From contig FOAY01000001.1 of the NCBI GenBank assembly GCA_900109485.1, positions 169,914 through 233,913 on the forward strand: a stretch of DNA of 64,000 nt. Reading direction: 5' to 3'. Source of the stretch: Kosakonia sacchari. Lineage in GTDB: Bacteria; Pseudomonadota; Gammaproteobacteria; Enterobacterales; Enterobacteriaceae. Position 1 is the stretch's first letter; each line of letters starts with the position of its first letter. The notes beneath the pieces were generated by a model. The model did not search any database, was not told where the DNA came from, and saw only the letters and a program-made list of their open reading frames with translations. Made by a program: the position numbers and the translations under genes. Of this stretch, positions 30,544 to 42,920 are shown piece by piece.

Positions 30544-31746
30544 GTGCAGAGTGTTGATGTTGCGATTGTCGGCGGCGGCATGGTGGGTCTGGCGCTGGCT
30601 TGCGGGTTGCAGGGGAGCGGTTTACGGGTTGCGGTGCTGGAGCAGAATGTTCCGCAGCCGCTGGCGGAAGATGCACCACCGGCGCTGCGCGTATCGGCGA
30701 TTAACGCCGCCAGCGAAAAACTTCTGACGCATCTTGGCGTGTGGTCAAACATCATTGCCCACCGCGCGGGGCGCTATCACGGTATGGAAGTGTGGGACAA
30801 AGACAGCTTTGGCCGCATCACCTTTGACGATCAAAGTATGGGCTATCCCCATCTTGGCTATATTATTGAAAATGCAGTGATTCACCAGGCGCTGTGGGAT
30901 AAAGCTCAGCAGTGTCAGGATATCACCATGATTGCCCCAGCCGAATTGCAGCAGGTGGCCTGGGGTGAGAACGACGCATTTCTCACCTTAAAAGATGGCA
31001 CGATGCTCACGGCCAGGCTGGTGGTTGGGGCTGACGGCGCGAACTCCTGGTTGCGTAACAAAGCGGATATTCCGCTAACTTTCTGGGATTATCACCATCA
31101 TGCGCTGGTGGCGACCATTCGCACCGAGGAGCCGCATCAGGCCGTAGCGCGGCAGGTGTTCGATAACGATGGCATTCTGGCGTTTCTGCCGCTGAACGAT
31201 CCACATTTGTGCTCGATCGTCTGGTCGTTGCCGCCGGATCAGGCGAAAACGCTGCAACAGGCCAGCGATGAGACGTTCAATCAGGCGCTGTGTGTGGCCT
31301 TTGATAATCGTCTTGGTCTGTGCAGTGTGGAAAGCGAGCGTCAGGTTTATCCGCTCACCGGTCGCTATGCGCGCCACTTCGCCGGCCATCGTCTGGCGCT
31401 GGTAGGCGATGCTGCGCATACCATCCATCCGCTGGCCGGGCAGGGTGTGAATCTGGGCTTTATGGATGTTGCGGAATTGATTACCGAGCTGCGTCGTCTG
31501 CGCCGCGAAGGCAAAGATATCGGCCAGCATCTCTATCTGCGTCGCTACGAGCGCAGCCGTAAGCACAGTGCGGCGCTAATGCTGGCGGGAATGCAGGGCT
31601 TCCGCGAACTGTTTGCCGGGTCGAACCCGGCGAAGAAACTGTTGCGTGATATTGGTCTGAAACTGGCGGATACCCTTCCTGGGGTAAAAACACAATTGCT
31701 GCGTCAGGCGCTCGGCCTGAATGACCTTCCGGAGTGGTTACGTTAA
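30544..31746 (+). CDS. ubiI: ubiquinone C5-hydroxylase UbiI (VisC)
   Basis: This 400-residue FAD monooxygenase, paralogous to UbiH, hydroxylates C5 of 2-octaprenylphenol. Motifs are VAIVGGGMVGLALACGL, GADGANSWLRNKADIPL and VGDAAHTIHPLAGQGVNLG. The start is GTG at 30544 after AAAGGAG. It is last in the operon, with a hairpin following. Confidence 0.95.
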   Translation: MQSVDVAIVGGGMVGLALACGLQGSGLRVAVLEQNVPQPLAEDAPPALRVSAINAASEKLLTHLGVWSNIIAHRAGRYHGMEVWDKDSFGRITFDDQSMGYPHLGYIIENAVIHQALWDKAQQCQDITMIAPAELQQVAWGENDAFLTLKDGTMLTARLVVGADGANSWLRNKADIPLTFWDYHHHALVATIRTEEPHQAVARQVFDNDGILAFLPLNDPHLCSIVWSLPPDQAKTLQQASDETFNQALCVAFDNRLGLCSVESERQVYPLTGRYARHFAGHRLALVGDAAHTIHPLAGQGVNLGFMDVAELITELRRLRREGKDIGQHLYLRRYERSRKHSAALMLAGMQGFRELFAGSNPAKKLLRDIGLKLADTLPGVKTQLLRQALGLNDLPEWLR

Positions 31747-31759
31747 CTCCATCACATTT

Positions 31760-31781
31760 CCCTTCCCGCAAACGGGAAGGG
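31760..31781 (+). terminator. ubiI terminator hairpin
   Basis: CCCTTCCCG and CGGGAAGGG are perfect complements with a four-base loop, 14 bases past ubiI. Confidence 0.65.
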
Positions 31782-32168
31782 GACTTCCTGCCTCATTTGA
31801 AATATTCTAATTTCACCTCGTTTTTCGGATTAGATTTACTCATGTATGATTTTTCCCGCTGCAGAAAAAATGATGCTTTTGCGGAGTGAAATGTTGAAAT
31901 AAGGCGCAACGTCGTCGCTTTATTGATGTTTCGTTTGGGTGATTTTGTTTTTAGCCAGCATAAAACTCTGCTGCTGTTTTTAGCTAACCCGGTCATAAGC
32001 TAATGTGATGGCCCATTTTCTCTTATGGTTAAGTGCCGCTTTCAGTGTTAAGTTCAGGCAAAAGATAACGTTTGCGTCGGCGTCCGAAATGGCCGTTGAC
32101 GCTGGTCGTTTTGGCGAAATGAACGCCGCCGAAAAACGTGATAGCGCAGCTTATTCGACGAGGACAAG
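31782..32168 (+). promoter_or_regulatory. gcvTHP upstream control region
   Basis: This is a 387-base AT-rich stretch without a convincing gene. CTAAT pentamers (31807-31811 and 32000-32004 on the plus strand, 31829-31833 on the minus) resemble GcvA half-sites. A PurR-like box lies at 32062-32077. Lrp also binds this region in E. coli. Confidence 0.45.
32062..32077. promoter_or_regulatory. PurR-like operator upstream of gcvT
   Basis: AAGATAACGTTTGCGT matches 13 of 16 positions of ACGCAAACGTTTGCGT, with a perfect right half. PurR repression of gcvTHP is known in E. coli. Confidence 0.55.
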
Positions 32169-33263
32169 ATGGCTCAGCAGACCCCTTTGTATGAACAACA
32201 CACGCTATGCGGCGCCCGCATGGTGGATTTCCATGGCTGGATGATGCCGCTGCATTACGGCTCGCAGATTGATGAGCACCACGCAGTGCGCAGCGATGCC
32301 GGGATGTTCGATGTTTCGCACATGACCATCGTCGATCTGAAAGGCAGCCGCACCCGGGAGTTTCTGCAATATTTGCTGGCAAATGATGTGGCCAAACTCA
32401 CGAAGCCCGGTAAAGCCCTCTACACCGGCATGCTGAATGCCTCGGGCGGCGTGATTGACGATTTGATCGTCTACTACTTCACCGAAGACTTCTTCCGCCT
32501 CGTTGTAAACTCCGCCACCCGCGAAAAAGACCTCTCCTGGATCACCCAACACGCCGAACCTTTTGCCATCGATATCACCGTCCGTGACGATCTGTCGCTG
32601 ATCGCGGTTCAGGGGCCAAACGCGCAGGCGAAAGCCGCCAGCCTGTTTACCGATGCGCAGCGCAGCGCGGTTGAGGGAATGAAACCGTTCTTCGGCGTTG
32701 AAGCGGACGAGCTGTTTATCGCGACCACCGGCTACACCGGTGAAGCGGGTTACGAGATTGCTTTGCCGAACGAAAAAGCTGCCAGCTTTTGGCAGGATCT
32801 GCTGAAAGCGGGCGTAAAACCTTGCGGGCTTGGTGCGCGCGATACGCTGCGCCTGGAAGCGGGCATGAACCTGTATGGCCAGGAGATGGATGAAAGCATC
32901 TCTCCGCTGGCTGCCAATATGGGCTGGACCATCGCCTGGGAACCGCAGGATCGCCAGTTCATCGGTCGCGAAGCGCTGGAACTACAGCGCGAAAAGGGCA
33001 CTGAACAGCTGGTTGGCCTGGTGATGACGGAAAAAGGTGTGCTGCGTAATGAGTTACCGGTGCACTTTACTGACGCGCACGGCAACGTGCAAAAAGGTGT
33101 GATCACCAGCGGGACCTTTTCGCCGACGCTTGGTTACAGTATTGCACTGGCGCGCGTTCCGGCCGGAATTGGCGAAACGGCAATTGTGCAGATCCGTAAC
33201 CGCGAAATGCCGGTCAAAGTGACCAAACCTGTTTTTGTGCGCAACGGCAAAGCTGTCGCGTAA
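32169..33263 (+). CDS. gcvT: glycine cleavage system T protein (aminomethyltransferase)
   Basis: This 364-residue tetrahydrofolate-dependent enzyme releases ammonia and forms methylene-THF from the aminomethyl group carried by GcvH. Segments visible are [26 protein letters not shown] and the [18 protein letters not shown] signature. The ATG follows GAGG at good spacing. It is first gene of gcvTHP. Confidence 0.96.
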   Translation: MAQQTPLYEQHTLCGARMVDFHGWMMPLHYGSQIDEHHAVRSDAGMFDVSHMTIVDLKGSRTREFLQYLLANDVAKLTKPGKALYTGMLNASGGVIDDLIVYYFTEDFFRLVVNSATREKDLSWITQHAEPFAIDITVRDDLSLIAVQGPNAQAKAASLFTDAQRSAVEGMKPFFGVEADELFIATTGYTGEAGYEIALPNEKAASFWQDLLKAGVKPCGLGARDTLRLEAGMNLYGQEMDESISPLAANMGWTIAWEPQDRQFIGREALELQREKGTEQLVGLVMTEKGVLRNELPVHFTDAHGNVQKGVITSGTFSPTLGYSIALARVPAGIGETAIVQIRNREMPVKVTKPVFVRNGKAVA

Positions 33264-33289
33264 CGTAATTTTTATCTGGAGAGAATGAG

Positions 33290-33679
33290 ATGAGCAACGT
33301 ACCGGGCGAACTGAAATACAGCAAAGAACACGAATGGCTGCGCAAAGAAGCAGACGGTAGCTATACCGTTGGCATCACTGAACATGCTCAGGAACTGCTG
33401 GGTGATATGGTGTTTGTCGATCTGCCGGAAGTGGGCGCGACCGTTAGCGCTGGCGATGACTGCGCCGTTGCCGAATCGGTAAAAGCCGCTTCTGATATCT
33501 ACGCGCCGATCGGCGGTGAAATCGTCGCCGTTAACGATGCGCTAAATGACTCTCCGGAGCTGGTTAACAGCGAGCCGTACGGCGAAGGCTGGATCTTCAA
33601 AATCAAAGCCAGTGACGAATCGGAAGTTGCTGCGCTGCTGGATGCAACGGCATACGCCGCATTGTTAGAAGACGAGTAA
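33290..33679 (+). CDS. gcvH: glycine cleavage system H protein
   Basis: This 129-residue lipoyl carrier shuttles the aminomethyl intermediate. The lipoylated lysine is K65 (counting Met) in [15 protein letters not shown]. Length and sequence match E. coli. It lies 26 bases after gcvT; a BIME repeat then separates it from gcvP. Confidence 0.97.
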   Translation: MSNVPGELKYSKEHEWLRKEADGSYTVGITEHAQELLGDMVFVDLPEVGATVSAGDDCAVAESVKAASDIYAPIGGEIVAVNDALNDSPELVNSEPYGEGWIFKIKASDESEVAALLDATAYAALLEDE

Positions 33680-33684
33680 TGTTG

Positions 33685-33755
33685 TGCCGGATGGCACTGC
33701 GTTTATCCGGCCTACAGGTGTACGTAGGTCCGGTAAGCGTAAGCGCCACCGGGCA
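33685..33755. repeat. BIME (two facing REP elements) between gcvH and gcvP
   Basis: TGCCGGATGGCACTGCGTTT (from 33685) and its inverted partner ending CGCCACCGGGCA (to 33755) are canonical enterobacterial REP sequences, head to head within the operon. They may stabilise the upstream gcvTH mRNA. Confidence 0.85.
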
Positions 33756-33806
33756 ATAGAGTTAGCAACATATACGATTCACCGCACGTTTCAGGAACCA
33801 TCGCTC

Positions 33807-36680
33807 ATGACTCAGACGTTAAGTCAGCTTGAAAATCGTACCGCATTCATCGGCAGGCATATTGGCCCGGACGCATCGCAACAGCAGGAGATGCTGAATA
33901 CCGTAGGGGCAGATTCGCTGAATGCCCTGATTGCGCAGATCGTACCGAAAGATATTCAGCTCGCCGCGCCGCCGCAGGTGGGTGACGCTACCAGCGAATT
34001 CGCCGCGCTTGCCGAACTGAAAGCCATCGCGGGCCGCAACAAGCGCTTTAAGTCTTACATTGGCATGGGCTACACCGCAGTGCAGTTACCGCCGGTGATC
34101 CTGCGTAATATGCTGGAAAATCCAGGCTGGTACACCGCGTATACGCCGTATCAGCCGGAAGTGTCGCAAGGGCGCCTGGAAGCGCTGCTTAACTTTCAAC
34201 AGGTGACGCTGGATTTGACCGGCCTGGATATCGCCTCTGCTTCCCTGCTGGATGAAGCGACCGCCGCCGCTGAAGCGATGGCGATGGCGAAGCGCGTGAG
34301 CAAACTGAAAGGCGCTAACCGCTTCTTCGTTGCCGATGATGTGCACCCGCAAACGCTAGATGTCGTGCGCACGCGCGCCGAAACCTTCGGTTTTGAGGTG
34401 ATTGTTGATGCGGCCGACAAAGTACTGGATCACCAGGATGTCTTCGGTGTTCTGCTGCAACAGGTTGGCACCACCGGCGAAGTACACAATTACAGCGCAC
34501 TGATTGCGGAGCTGAAAGCCCGCAAAATCGTGGTCAGCATCGCTGCCGATTTTATGGCGCTGGTGCAGTTGACGGCGCCAGGCAAGCAGGGCGCCGACAT
34601 CGTGTTTGGCTCCGCTCAGCGTTTCGGCGTGCCGATGGGCTACGGCGGTCCGCATGCGGCATTCTTTGCTGCCAAAGATGAATTCAAACGTTCCATGCCT
34701 GGGCGCATTATCGGGGTTTCCAAAGATGCTGCCGGTAACACCGCGCTGCGCATGGCGATGCAGACCCGCGAACAGCATATCCGTCGCGAGAAAGCCAACT
34801 CTAACATCTGTACTTCACAGGTGCTGCTGGCCAATATCGCCAGCCTGTACGCGGTGTTCCACGGCCCGGAAGGGCTGAAACGCATTGCGGGCCGCATTCA
34901 CCGCCTGGCCGACATTCTCGCTGCCGGTTTGCAGCATAAGGGGTTGAAACTGCGTCATGCGCACTACTTCGATACGCTGTGCGTTGAGGTCGCGGATAAA
35001 GCCGCCGTGCTGGCGCGCGCTCAGGCGCAAGAGATCAACCTGCGCAGCGACATTCTGAACGCGGTGGGTATTACGCTGGACGAAACAACCACCCGCGAAG
35101 ATGTGCTGGCGCTGTTTGGTGTTCTGCTGGGCGACAATCATGGTCTGGATATTGATGCGCTGGACAAAGATGTTGCGCTTGATAGCCGCTCCATTCCGCA
35201 GGGGATGCTGCGCGATGATGCGTTCCTGACGCACCCGGTGTTCAACCGTTATCACAGCGAAACCGAGATGATGCGCTATATGCACTCTCTGGAACGCAAA
35301 GATCTGGCGCTGAATCAGGCGATGATCCCGCTGGGTTCCTGCACCATGAAACTGAACGCGGCAGCCGAAATGATCCCTATCACCTGGCCGGAATTCGCGG
35401 AACTGCATCCGTTCTGCCCGCCGGAACAGGCTGAAGGTTATCATCAGATGATTACTCAGCTTTCCGAGTGGCTGGTCAAGCTCACCGGTTACGATGCGCT
35501 CTGTATGCAGCCAAACTCCGGCGCGCAGGGCGAATACGCAGGTCTGCTGGCCATTCGTCATTACCACGAAAGCCGCAACGAAGGTCATCGTGATATCTGT
35601 CTGATCCCAAGTTCCGCGCACGGCACTAACCCGGCGTCGGCGCAGATGGCGGGGATGCAGGTGGTGGTCGTTGCCTGTGATAAAAACGGCAACATCGACC
35701 TTGCCGATCTGCGCGCGAAAGCTGAGCAGGCGGGTGATAACCTCTCCTGCATTATGGTCACCTATCCGTCCACTCACGGCGTATATGAAGAGACGATCCG
35801 TGAAGTGTGCGAAGTGGTGCATCAGTTTGGCGGCCAGGTTTACCTCGATGGTGCCAACATGAACGCCCAGGTGGGCATCACTTCGCCGGGCTTTATCGGC
35901 GCGGATGTTTCCCACCTCAACCTGCATAAAACGTTCTGCATTCCGCACGGCGGCGGCGGCCCGGGTATGGGGCCGATCGGCGTGAAAGCGCATCTGGCAC
36001 CGTTTGTTCCGGGGCACAGCGTGGTGCAAATCGAAGGCATGTTGACGCGCCAGGGGGCGGTTTCTGCCGCACCGTTTGGCAGCGCGTCGATTCTGCCGAT
36101 TAGCTGGATGTATATCCGGATGATGGGCGCGGAAGGGCTGAAGCAGGCTAGCCAGGTGGCGATCCTCAATGCTAACTACATCGCCAGCCGTCTGAAAGAG
36201 GCGTTCCCGGTGCTGTATACCGGGCGTGATGGCCGCGTGGCGCATGAGTGCATTCTCGATATTCGTCCATTGAAAGAAGAGACCGGGATTAGTGAGCTGG
36301 ATATCGCTAAGCGTTTAATCGACTACGGTTTCCATGCGCCGACCATGTCCTTCCCGGTTGCCGGTACGCTGATGGTGGAACCGACAGAATCGGAAAGCAA
36401 AGTCGAACTGGATCGTTTTATCGATGCGATGCTGGCGATCCGTGGCGAAATCGACCGCGTGAAGCAGGGCGAATGGACGCTGGAAGATAACCCGCTGGTG
36501 AACGCGCCGCACACCCAGAATGAACTGGTGGCGGAGTGGAACCACGGTTATACCCGTGAACTGGCCGTGTTCCCGGCAGGCTTCGCAAACAAATACTGGC
36601 CGACCGTCAAACGTCTGGATGATGTCTACGGTGACCGTAACCTGTTCTGCTCCTGTGTACCGATGAGCGAATATCAGTAA
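33807..36680 (+). CDS. gcvP: glycine dehydrogenase (decarboxylating), P protein
   Basis: This 957-residue PLP enzyme decarboxylates glycine and passes the aminomethyl group to GcvH. The PLP lysine is K708 in [20 protein letters not shown]. Other segments are [15 protein letters not shown] near the N-terminus and [15 protein letters not shown] at the second-half start. The ATG at 33807 gives [18 protein letters not shown] as in E. coli; a longer frame start at 33684 lies inside the BIME and is rejected. Confidence 0.97.
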   Translation: MTQTLSQLENRTAFIGRHIGPDASQQQEMLNTVGADSLNALIAQIVPKDIQLAAPPQVGDATSEFAALAELKAIAGRNKRFKSYIGMGYTAVQLPPVILRNMLENPGWYTAYTPYQPEVSQGRLEALLNFQQVTLDLTGLDIASASLLDEATAAAEAMAMAKRVSKLKGANRFFVADDVHPQTLDVVRTRAETFGFEVIVDAADKVLDHQDVFGVLLQQVGTTGEVHNYSALIAELKARKIVVSIAADFMALVQLTAPGKQGADIVFGSAQRFGVPMGYGGPHAAFFAAKDEFKRSMPGRIIGVSKDAAGNTALRMAMQTREQHIRREKANSNICTSQVLLANIASLYAVFHGPEGLKRIAGRIHRLADILAAGLQHKGLKLRHAHYFDTLCVEVADKAAVLARAQAQEINLRSDILNAVGITLDETTTREDVLALFGVLLGDNHGLDIDALDKDVALDSRSIPQGMLRDDAFLTHPVFNRYHSETEMMRYMHSLERKDLALNQAMIPLGSCTMKLNAAAEMIPITWPEFAELHPFCPPEQAEGYHQMITQLSEWLVKLTGYDALCMQPNSGAQGEYAGLLAIRHYHESRNEGHRDICLIPSSAHGTNPASAQMAGMQVVVVACDKNGNIDLADLRAKAEQAGDNLSCIMVTYPSTHGVYEETIREVCEVVHQFGGQVYLDGANMNAQVGITSPGFIGADVSHLNLHKTFCIPHGGGGPGMGPIGVKAHLAPFVPGHSVVQIEGMLTRQGAVSAAPFGSASILPISWMYIRMMGAEGLKQASQVAILNANYIASRLKEAFPVLYTGRDGRVAHECILDIRPLKEETGISELDIAKRLIDYGFHAPTMSFPVAGTLMVEPTESESKVELDRFIDAMLAIRGEIDRVKQGEWTLEDNPLVNAPHTQNELVAEWNHGYTRELAVFPAGFANKYWPTVKRLDDVYGDRNLFCSCVPMSEYQ

Positions 36681-36702
36681 TTCACTGATTCAGCTATCCT
36701 TT

Positions 36703-36725
36703 AAGGGCGCTTCGGCGCCCTTTTC
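36703..36725 (+). terminator. gcvP terminator
   Basis: AAGGGCGC, TTC, GGCGCCCTT and then TTTC form a classic intrinsic terminator after gcvP. Confidence 0.85.
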
Positions 36726-36842
36726 TATTGGGAGAACCGTAGCGATTGCAGTAGTGACGGGCGCCGCGGTAGGCAAGGCGCAACTGAACGTTTTCCATGA
36801 TTCACATACTGCGATGCCCGTTATGTTTTGAGCTGCAACAGC

Positions 36843-38294
36843 TCAGGGAAAACCCTTCGTCACTGGCGTTAACCCAACAGGTTGCCGGATAAGCCTGATA
36901 CTTAACCCTGCTCCCGCGCCGAGGCAGCACGCCATTGTCAGGACTGCGACGACAAACGCATGGGTGATATCCGTCGCGCTATGGCTGTCGCCCACAATGC
37001 TGTAAAAAATGCCGCCCATCACTGCGACGCTGAGCGCGGTGCTAACCTGCAAAGCCGAGCTGGTGATGCCGGCAATCATGCCTGCAAATTCCGCTGCGAC
37101 ACGGCCTGTTAGCATGCGCATTAGCATTGGCATCGCCAGGCCCTGGCCAAAACCGGTGATAAACAGTAGCGCGGCGAGTGGCGTCATTGCGGGAGTCACG
37201 CCCGTCGCCGTTGCGGTCACCAGCCATGCCAGTCCTGCTAACCCGGCGGTTTCGCATCCCATCCCGATCGTGCTCAGGTAATTTCCGGCAAAACGCCGCA
37301 GGTACGGGGTGAGCAACGGCCCAATCAGAAAACCGGCGCCAAAAGGCAGAAAAATCAGGCCAGCCGTCAGCGCATCGACATGCAGTGCGCTTTGCAGATA
37401 AACCGAAAACAGTAAAAAGAATGCGGCGATAGAATAGAACAACAGCGCGATCGCCAACCCGCAACCCAGCCCAGGCGCACGTAACGCGACAGGATCCAGC
37501 AGCGGTGAGCCGCCATGACGGCTGAGGCGTATTTCATAACGCCATAACAGCGAGGCCAGCAGCGGAGCCGCAAGGAATAACAGCCACGTCCACCAGGGCC
37601 AGCCCGCCTCACGGCCTTCAATCAACGGAATAATCAGCGCGCTTAACGTTGCTGTTGCCAGCAGCATGCCGCCGGGATCAAGTTTGCGGGCATGTGGCGC
37701 CCGTGTCTCTTTCAGCAATGGAATACCAAAAACAATGACCAGCAGCGCCACCGGCAGGTTAACAAGAAAAATGGCCCGCCACCCAAGGTTGAACAGATTC
37801 AATGTAATCAGGATGCCGCCCAGCGCCTGTCCGATAACGGAGGCAAGGCCAAACACGGCACCATATAAACCCAGCGCTAACGGCTTCTCTGTTTCAGGGA
37901 AAATGGCCTGCACGGACGCGAGCGCCTGCGGTGCCATGACGGCGGCCGAAGCGCCCTGAAGTGCGCGCCCGACAATCAATACCCACGGCGATCCGGCGAT
38001 CCCGCACAACAGTGATGCCGCCGCAAAACCCATCAGCCCAAGGAAAAACATCCTGCCACGACCATACAGATCACCCAGCCGCCCACCGGTGATTAACGTG
38101 GTTGCATACACTGCGGCATACGATGAGATAACCAGTTGCTCCGCGGAAGACGAAGAGGCTAAATCGCTCTGGATTGACGGGAGCGCCACATTAACAATAA
38201 AAAAATCGAGCGGTGGCAGGAAGGCTCCCACCAGTAAGATAACGAACATCGCCCAGCGACGAGGTTCAGCGTGCGTCATATTATGTGCCGACAT
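36843..38294 (-). CDS. MFS transporter, DHA2 (EmrB/QacA-like) drug exporter
   Basis: This 483-residue inner-membrane protein has about 14 hydrophobic helices, the DHA2 pattern. Motif A appears as GRLGDLYGRGRMFFLG after helix 2, and the exporter-type motif C as GLASVIGQALGGILI in helix 5. The ATG at 38294 follows GGGAGGGG and is chosen over an in-frame start at 38324. Such proteins usually expel drugs or toxic organics, but the substrate is unknown. It is downstream of an SDR gene on the same strand, with a LysR gene divergent. This group is absent from E. coli K-12 at this place. Confidence 0.85.
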   Translation of the reverse strand: MSAHNMTHAEPRRWAMFVILLVGAFLPPLDFFIVNVALPSIQSDLASSSSAEQLVISSYAAVYATTLITGGRLGDLYGRGRMFFLGLMGFAAASLLCGIAGSPWVLIVGRALQGASAAVMAPQALASVQAIFPETEKPLALGLYGAVFGLASVIGQALGGILITLNLFNLGWRAIFLVNLPVALLVIVFGIPLLKETRAPHARKLDPGGMLLATATLSALIIPLIEGREAGWPWWTWLLFLAAPLLASLLWRYEIRLSRHGGSPLLDPVALRAPGLGCGLAIALLFYSIAAFFLLFSVYLQSALHVDALTAGLIFLPFGAGFLIGPLLTPYLRRFAGNYLSTIGMGCETAGLAGLAWLVTATATGVTPAMTPLAALLFITGFGQGLAMPMLMRMLTGRVAAEFAGMIAGITSSALQVSTALSVAVMGGIFYSIVGDSHSATDITHAFVVAVLTMACCLGAGAGLSIRLIRQPVGLTPVTKGFP

Positions 38295-38446
38295 AGCCCC
38301 TCCCGGAAACCCTGCGGTTTCCAATCAAGCAAAATGGGTAGATCAAATGAAACATGTGGATTCGTGTGCGGAGGTATCCCCGGCGCTCTCCTGCCTGCGA
38401 ACTGCCTGACCAAACGCCCTGGCAGCCTTTATTGAATTGCGGCGCG

Positions 38447-39193
38447 TCAGCGCATGCCGCCAGACGCCATAATGACCTCGCCGGTCACCCAACCTGCGTC
38501 GTCTGATGCAAGGTAAGAGACGATCGGCGCGATGTCCTGCACCTGACCGATACGACCAAGCGGCGTCTGCGCTTCGTTCCAGGTCTGGAAGTCCGAACCC
38601 ATCGCCCCGGTAGCGTGCGTACCTTCAGTTTCGATAAGACCAGGGTTAACGGCGTTAACGCGGATGCCGCGCGGACCAAGCTCGCGCGCGAGTACGCCGG
38701 TAATGGCGTCAATCGCACCTTTGGAGCCGCTATAAATGGCGCTCTCTGGCATGAACACGCGTGTGACGAACGAACTGATGTTGATGATGCTCCCGCCTTT
38801 CTCCAGATGCGGCACGGCGGCGGCGCAGATCAGTAGCGGGCCAAGCACATTGATGTCGAACTGCTTGCGGTACAGCGCTTCGGTGGTCTCTTCGATCCGG
38901 GCGAACTGATAAATCCCTGAGTTATTCACCACAATGTCCAGCCGCCCAAAATGTTCAATCGCCGAGCTAACCAGCGCCTCAACCTCACGCTTATCGGTAA
39001 CGTCTGCGGCGACCGCCACGGCCTGTCCGCCTGCGGCTTCGATATCCGCAACCACGCTATCTGCACCGGTTTTGCTGGTGGCGTAGTTGACGATAACCTT
39101 CGCACCCTCCGCCGCCAGTTGGCGGGCAATCCCGGCACCGATACCTTTGGATGCGCCTGTGACGATGGCAACTTTGTTTTTTAATTTGTTCAT
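38447..39193 (-). CDS. short-chain dehydrogenase/reductase (SDR)
   Basis: This is a 248-residue classical SDR. It has the cofactor motif VTGASKGIGAGIARQL (TGxxxGxG) at about 12-27, NNSGIYQ (a variant of NNAG) at about 90, catalytic Ser in NISSF, YSGSKGAI as the YxxxK motif, and PGLIETEG. It resembles 3-oxoacyl-ACP reductase or glucose 1-dehydrogenase-like enzymes; the substrate is not predictable. The unrelated SDR ygfF occupies this general locus in E. coli, but this protein is not YgfF. It is probably controlled by the divergent LysR gene. Confidence 0.85.
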   Translation of the reverse strand: MNKLKNKVAIVTGASKGIGAGIARQLAAEGAKVIVNYATSKTGADSVVADIEAAGGQAVAVAADVTDKREVEALVSSAIEHFGRLDIVVNNSGIYQFARIEETTEALYRKQFDINVLGPLLICAAAVPHLEKGGSIINISSFVTRVFMPESAIYSGSKGAIDAITGVLARELGPRGIRVNAVNPGLIETEGTHATGAMGSDFQTWNEAQTPLGRIGQVQDIAPIVSYLASDDAGWVTGEVIMASGGMR

Positions 39194-39319
39194 ACTTTCA
39201 GATCCCGGATGAGGCCATAGCAGCCTGTTCAGTGAAGAGACGTTATGGTGATGCCTGCATAATTGTTAGGGAACTGCCATTTATGTATATTTGATGTTCA
39301 TTTTTGAACGGGAGCGGGT

Positions 39320-40189
39320 ATGGAGTGGAGCGACGTACGGATATTTCTGGCGGTGATCCGCAAGGGATCGTTCGGCGAGGCCGCCCGAAGCCTGGGCGTG
39401 AGCCATCCGACGGTGGGCCGACGGATCAAAGCGCTCGAAGATGAGGCACAACAGCCGCTGTTTCGCCGCACGCGTGAGGGGCTGGTGCTGACCGATGCCG
39501 GAGACGCGGTGCTGAACCTGGCGGAATCGATGGAAAATTCCGCGCTGGCACTGGAAAGGCGCCTTGCGGGTAATCACCAACGGCTCGAAGGCGTTTTGCG
39601 GATCTCATGTGCCGAGTGGTTTGCGGGCTACGTGCTGGCACCGGTGCTGGCCGAATTGACGCGGCGTCATCCGGCCGTGGTACCGGAGATCATCGCCAGC
39701 TACCGCTTACTTAATTTATCCCGGCGCGATGCGGATGTGGCCTTTCGTCTCGTGCCTTTTACCGAACCGGACATTGTCCAGCGTCGCCTGATGACCATTT
39801 CCTATGGTCTTTACGGTACGCCTGAAACCGCACAGACAATGCGCAACGATCCGGCGTCAGTGGGGCTTATTCTGATGAACACCGCCCAGTCACATTTTCC
39901 TGACGTCACATGGTTGCTCGACAGATTTCCCCGCTCCAGGCGTGTTTTCACCAGCACAAGCCGGGCTGTTCAGGCACAAATGTGCTTGCAGGGGATGGGA
40001 GTGGCCGTGTTGCCACGACCACTGGGAGACGCCGTTTCCGGTCTGCAACGTATTCAGACTGAGGATCAACTGCCATCCAGAGAGATATGGGTCGGCTACC
40101 ACCAGGATCTCCGGCATATGGACCGCTTGCGCGCAATGTTGGATATCGCCGATACATTGCTTGCCGACCCGGCGACGAGAGCGCCGTGA
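39320..40189 (+). CDS. LysR-family regulator divergent from the SDR gene
   Basis: This 289-residue LysR regulator has an N-terminal helix-turn-helix (GSFGEAARSLGVSHPTVGRRIKALE) and an effector domain. The helix-turn-helix residues HPTVGRRI are of the type seen in LysR regulators of oxidoreductase genes. The gap of 126 bases to the SDR gene would hold a shared operator. The effector is unknown. Confidence 0.85.
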   Translation: MEWSDVRIFLAVIRKGSFGEAARSLGVSHPTVGRRIKALEDEAQQPLFRRTREGLVLTDAGDAVLNLAESMENSALALERRLAGNHQRLEGVLRISCAEWFAGYVLAPVLAELTRRHPAVVPEIIASYRLLNLSRRDADVAFRLVPFTEPDIVQRRLMTISYGLYGTPETAQTMRNDPASVGLILMNTAQSHFPDVTWLLDRFPRSRRVFTSTSRAVQAQMCLQGMGVAVLPRPLGDAVSGLQRIQTEDQLPSREIWVGYHQDLRHMDRLRAMLDIADTLLADPATRAP

Positions 40190-40291
40190 ACCCGCGTGCC
40201 ATTTTACTGAGCACGCCACAGAGAAAACTTGTCCCGCTCTGGTTAGCCCACGATGCTTTGTGCCGCCGGCATCCGGCAATATCTCAAAGCA

Positions 40292-41818
<1,527 letters not shown>

Positions 41819-41841
41819 CACCAGAAAAACGCCCTGTTTTT

Positions 41842-42576
41842 TTATGCTATTTTCTTAGCCAGCTTGCGCCCCAGCGATTCCAGAATATAAATGACCGGGA
41901 TTTGCGTCGTAATATCGTAGCCGCCGGGAATACGTGTGGGAGGAATATGCCAGGAGAGATTAAAATCCGCCAGTTTCGCCAGGCGCGACTGTTCATGGCT
42001 GGTAATAGACAGCACTTTGCAGTGATGCAGGCTGAATTGCCCGGCAAAACGCAGGATCTCCTCGGTTTCGCCAGAGACAGAAAGGACAATCGCCAGGGCA
42101 TTTTTTGCCATATCATTGGTGACCGGGAAATAAGGGTCGTCGATATGGTTGCTGAACTTTCCGATATTAGAGAAAAAACGGGCGCCATATTTTGCCAGCG
42201 CACCAGATGTGCCAGCGCCAACAAAAATAATACGCTCTGAGGATAATATTATATCGACGGCTTTATTCAGCAGCGCATCAAATTCATCGTTATTTACACT
42301 TTTAAAAAAGCTAATAACTTCACTGGCACCAAGATTCGCTTGCGGTAACTTATTTTGCTCTAAATATAATTTGAAGCGGACGCGAAACTCCGAATAGCCT
42401 TCGCAGTTGAGCTTGCGGCAAAAGCGCAGCACCGTGGTGGTGGAGACGCCCGCTGCATCGGCCAGCTCGCGGATCGTCATATACATCACTTTGTCGCGGT
42501 TTTTGACCACGTAGTGATAGACCATCATCTCCAGATTATTGAGGCTGGCGATGGCGGAGTGGGTAAACATCGTCAC
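41842..42576 (-). CDS. MurR/RpiR-family transcriptional regulator
   Basis: This 244-residue protein has an N-terminal RpiR helix-turn-helix (MTIRELADAAGVSTTTVLRFCRKL at about 32-55) and a C-terminal SIS sugar-phosphate-binding domain (IIFVGAGTSGALAKYGARFF onwards). The start is GTG at 42576 or ATG at 42570, with AAAGGA upstream. The genes order suggests it senses a phosphorylated sugar and controls bglA. E. coli K-12 has no such gene here. Confidence 0.85.
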   Translation of the reverse strand: MTMFTHSAIASLNNLEMMVYHYVVKNRDKVMYMTIRELADAAGVSTTTVLRFCRKLNCEGYSEFRVRFKLYLEQNKLPQANLGASEVISFFKSVNNDEFDALLNKAVDIILSSERIIFVGAGTSGALAKYGARFFSNIGKFSNHIDDPYFPVTNDMAKNALAIVLSVSGETEEILRFAGQFSLHHCKVLSITSHEQSRLAKLADFNLSWHIPPTRIPGGYDITTQIPVIYILESLGRKLAKKIA

Positions 42577-42920
42577 GGTGGTGTCCTTTGCTCTTTGTTA
42601 ACGTTGCCAGCCGGCGTGCAATTGCGTAACCACATGCTGCCATAACTCCGACTGGCTTGCCCTGAGTTTTGTCCCCGGTATAAGAATCTGATTTAGCGGC
42701 CTGCATATTGTCATTTCCGCTTCATACTTTCATCCTACATTCACGTTTCATGGGCGTATGTTCCTTGCGAGAGGGATGAACAGTTGTAACGCTAGCCGTC
42801 GGCTTAAATGCTGCGAATATGATTGATATGAATTTTTTTTAGCGTACAGGTGTGCACTGGAATCATTCTCAGTTACTCTATTGACGCAATGTTTTTTTTT
42901 GAGTTCTCCCGGAGTTAGCT
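42577..42920. other. 344-base intergenic region, RpiR gene to yqfA
   Basis: This lies between divergent genes and must hold both promoters, but I see no clear hexamer pair, operator or ORF. The E. coli gene yqfB, expected near here, is absent. Confidence 0.4.

Noticed and set aside
31793..31996. 67-residue minus-strand ORF upstream of gcvT
   Set aside because: It lies in the regulatory region, has no recognisable family and no clear ribosome-binding site.
34815..36245. 476-residue minus-strand ORF opposite gcvP
   Set aside because: A shadow of the well-matched gcvP gene, with His/Arg-rich composition typical of antisense frames.
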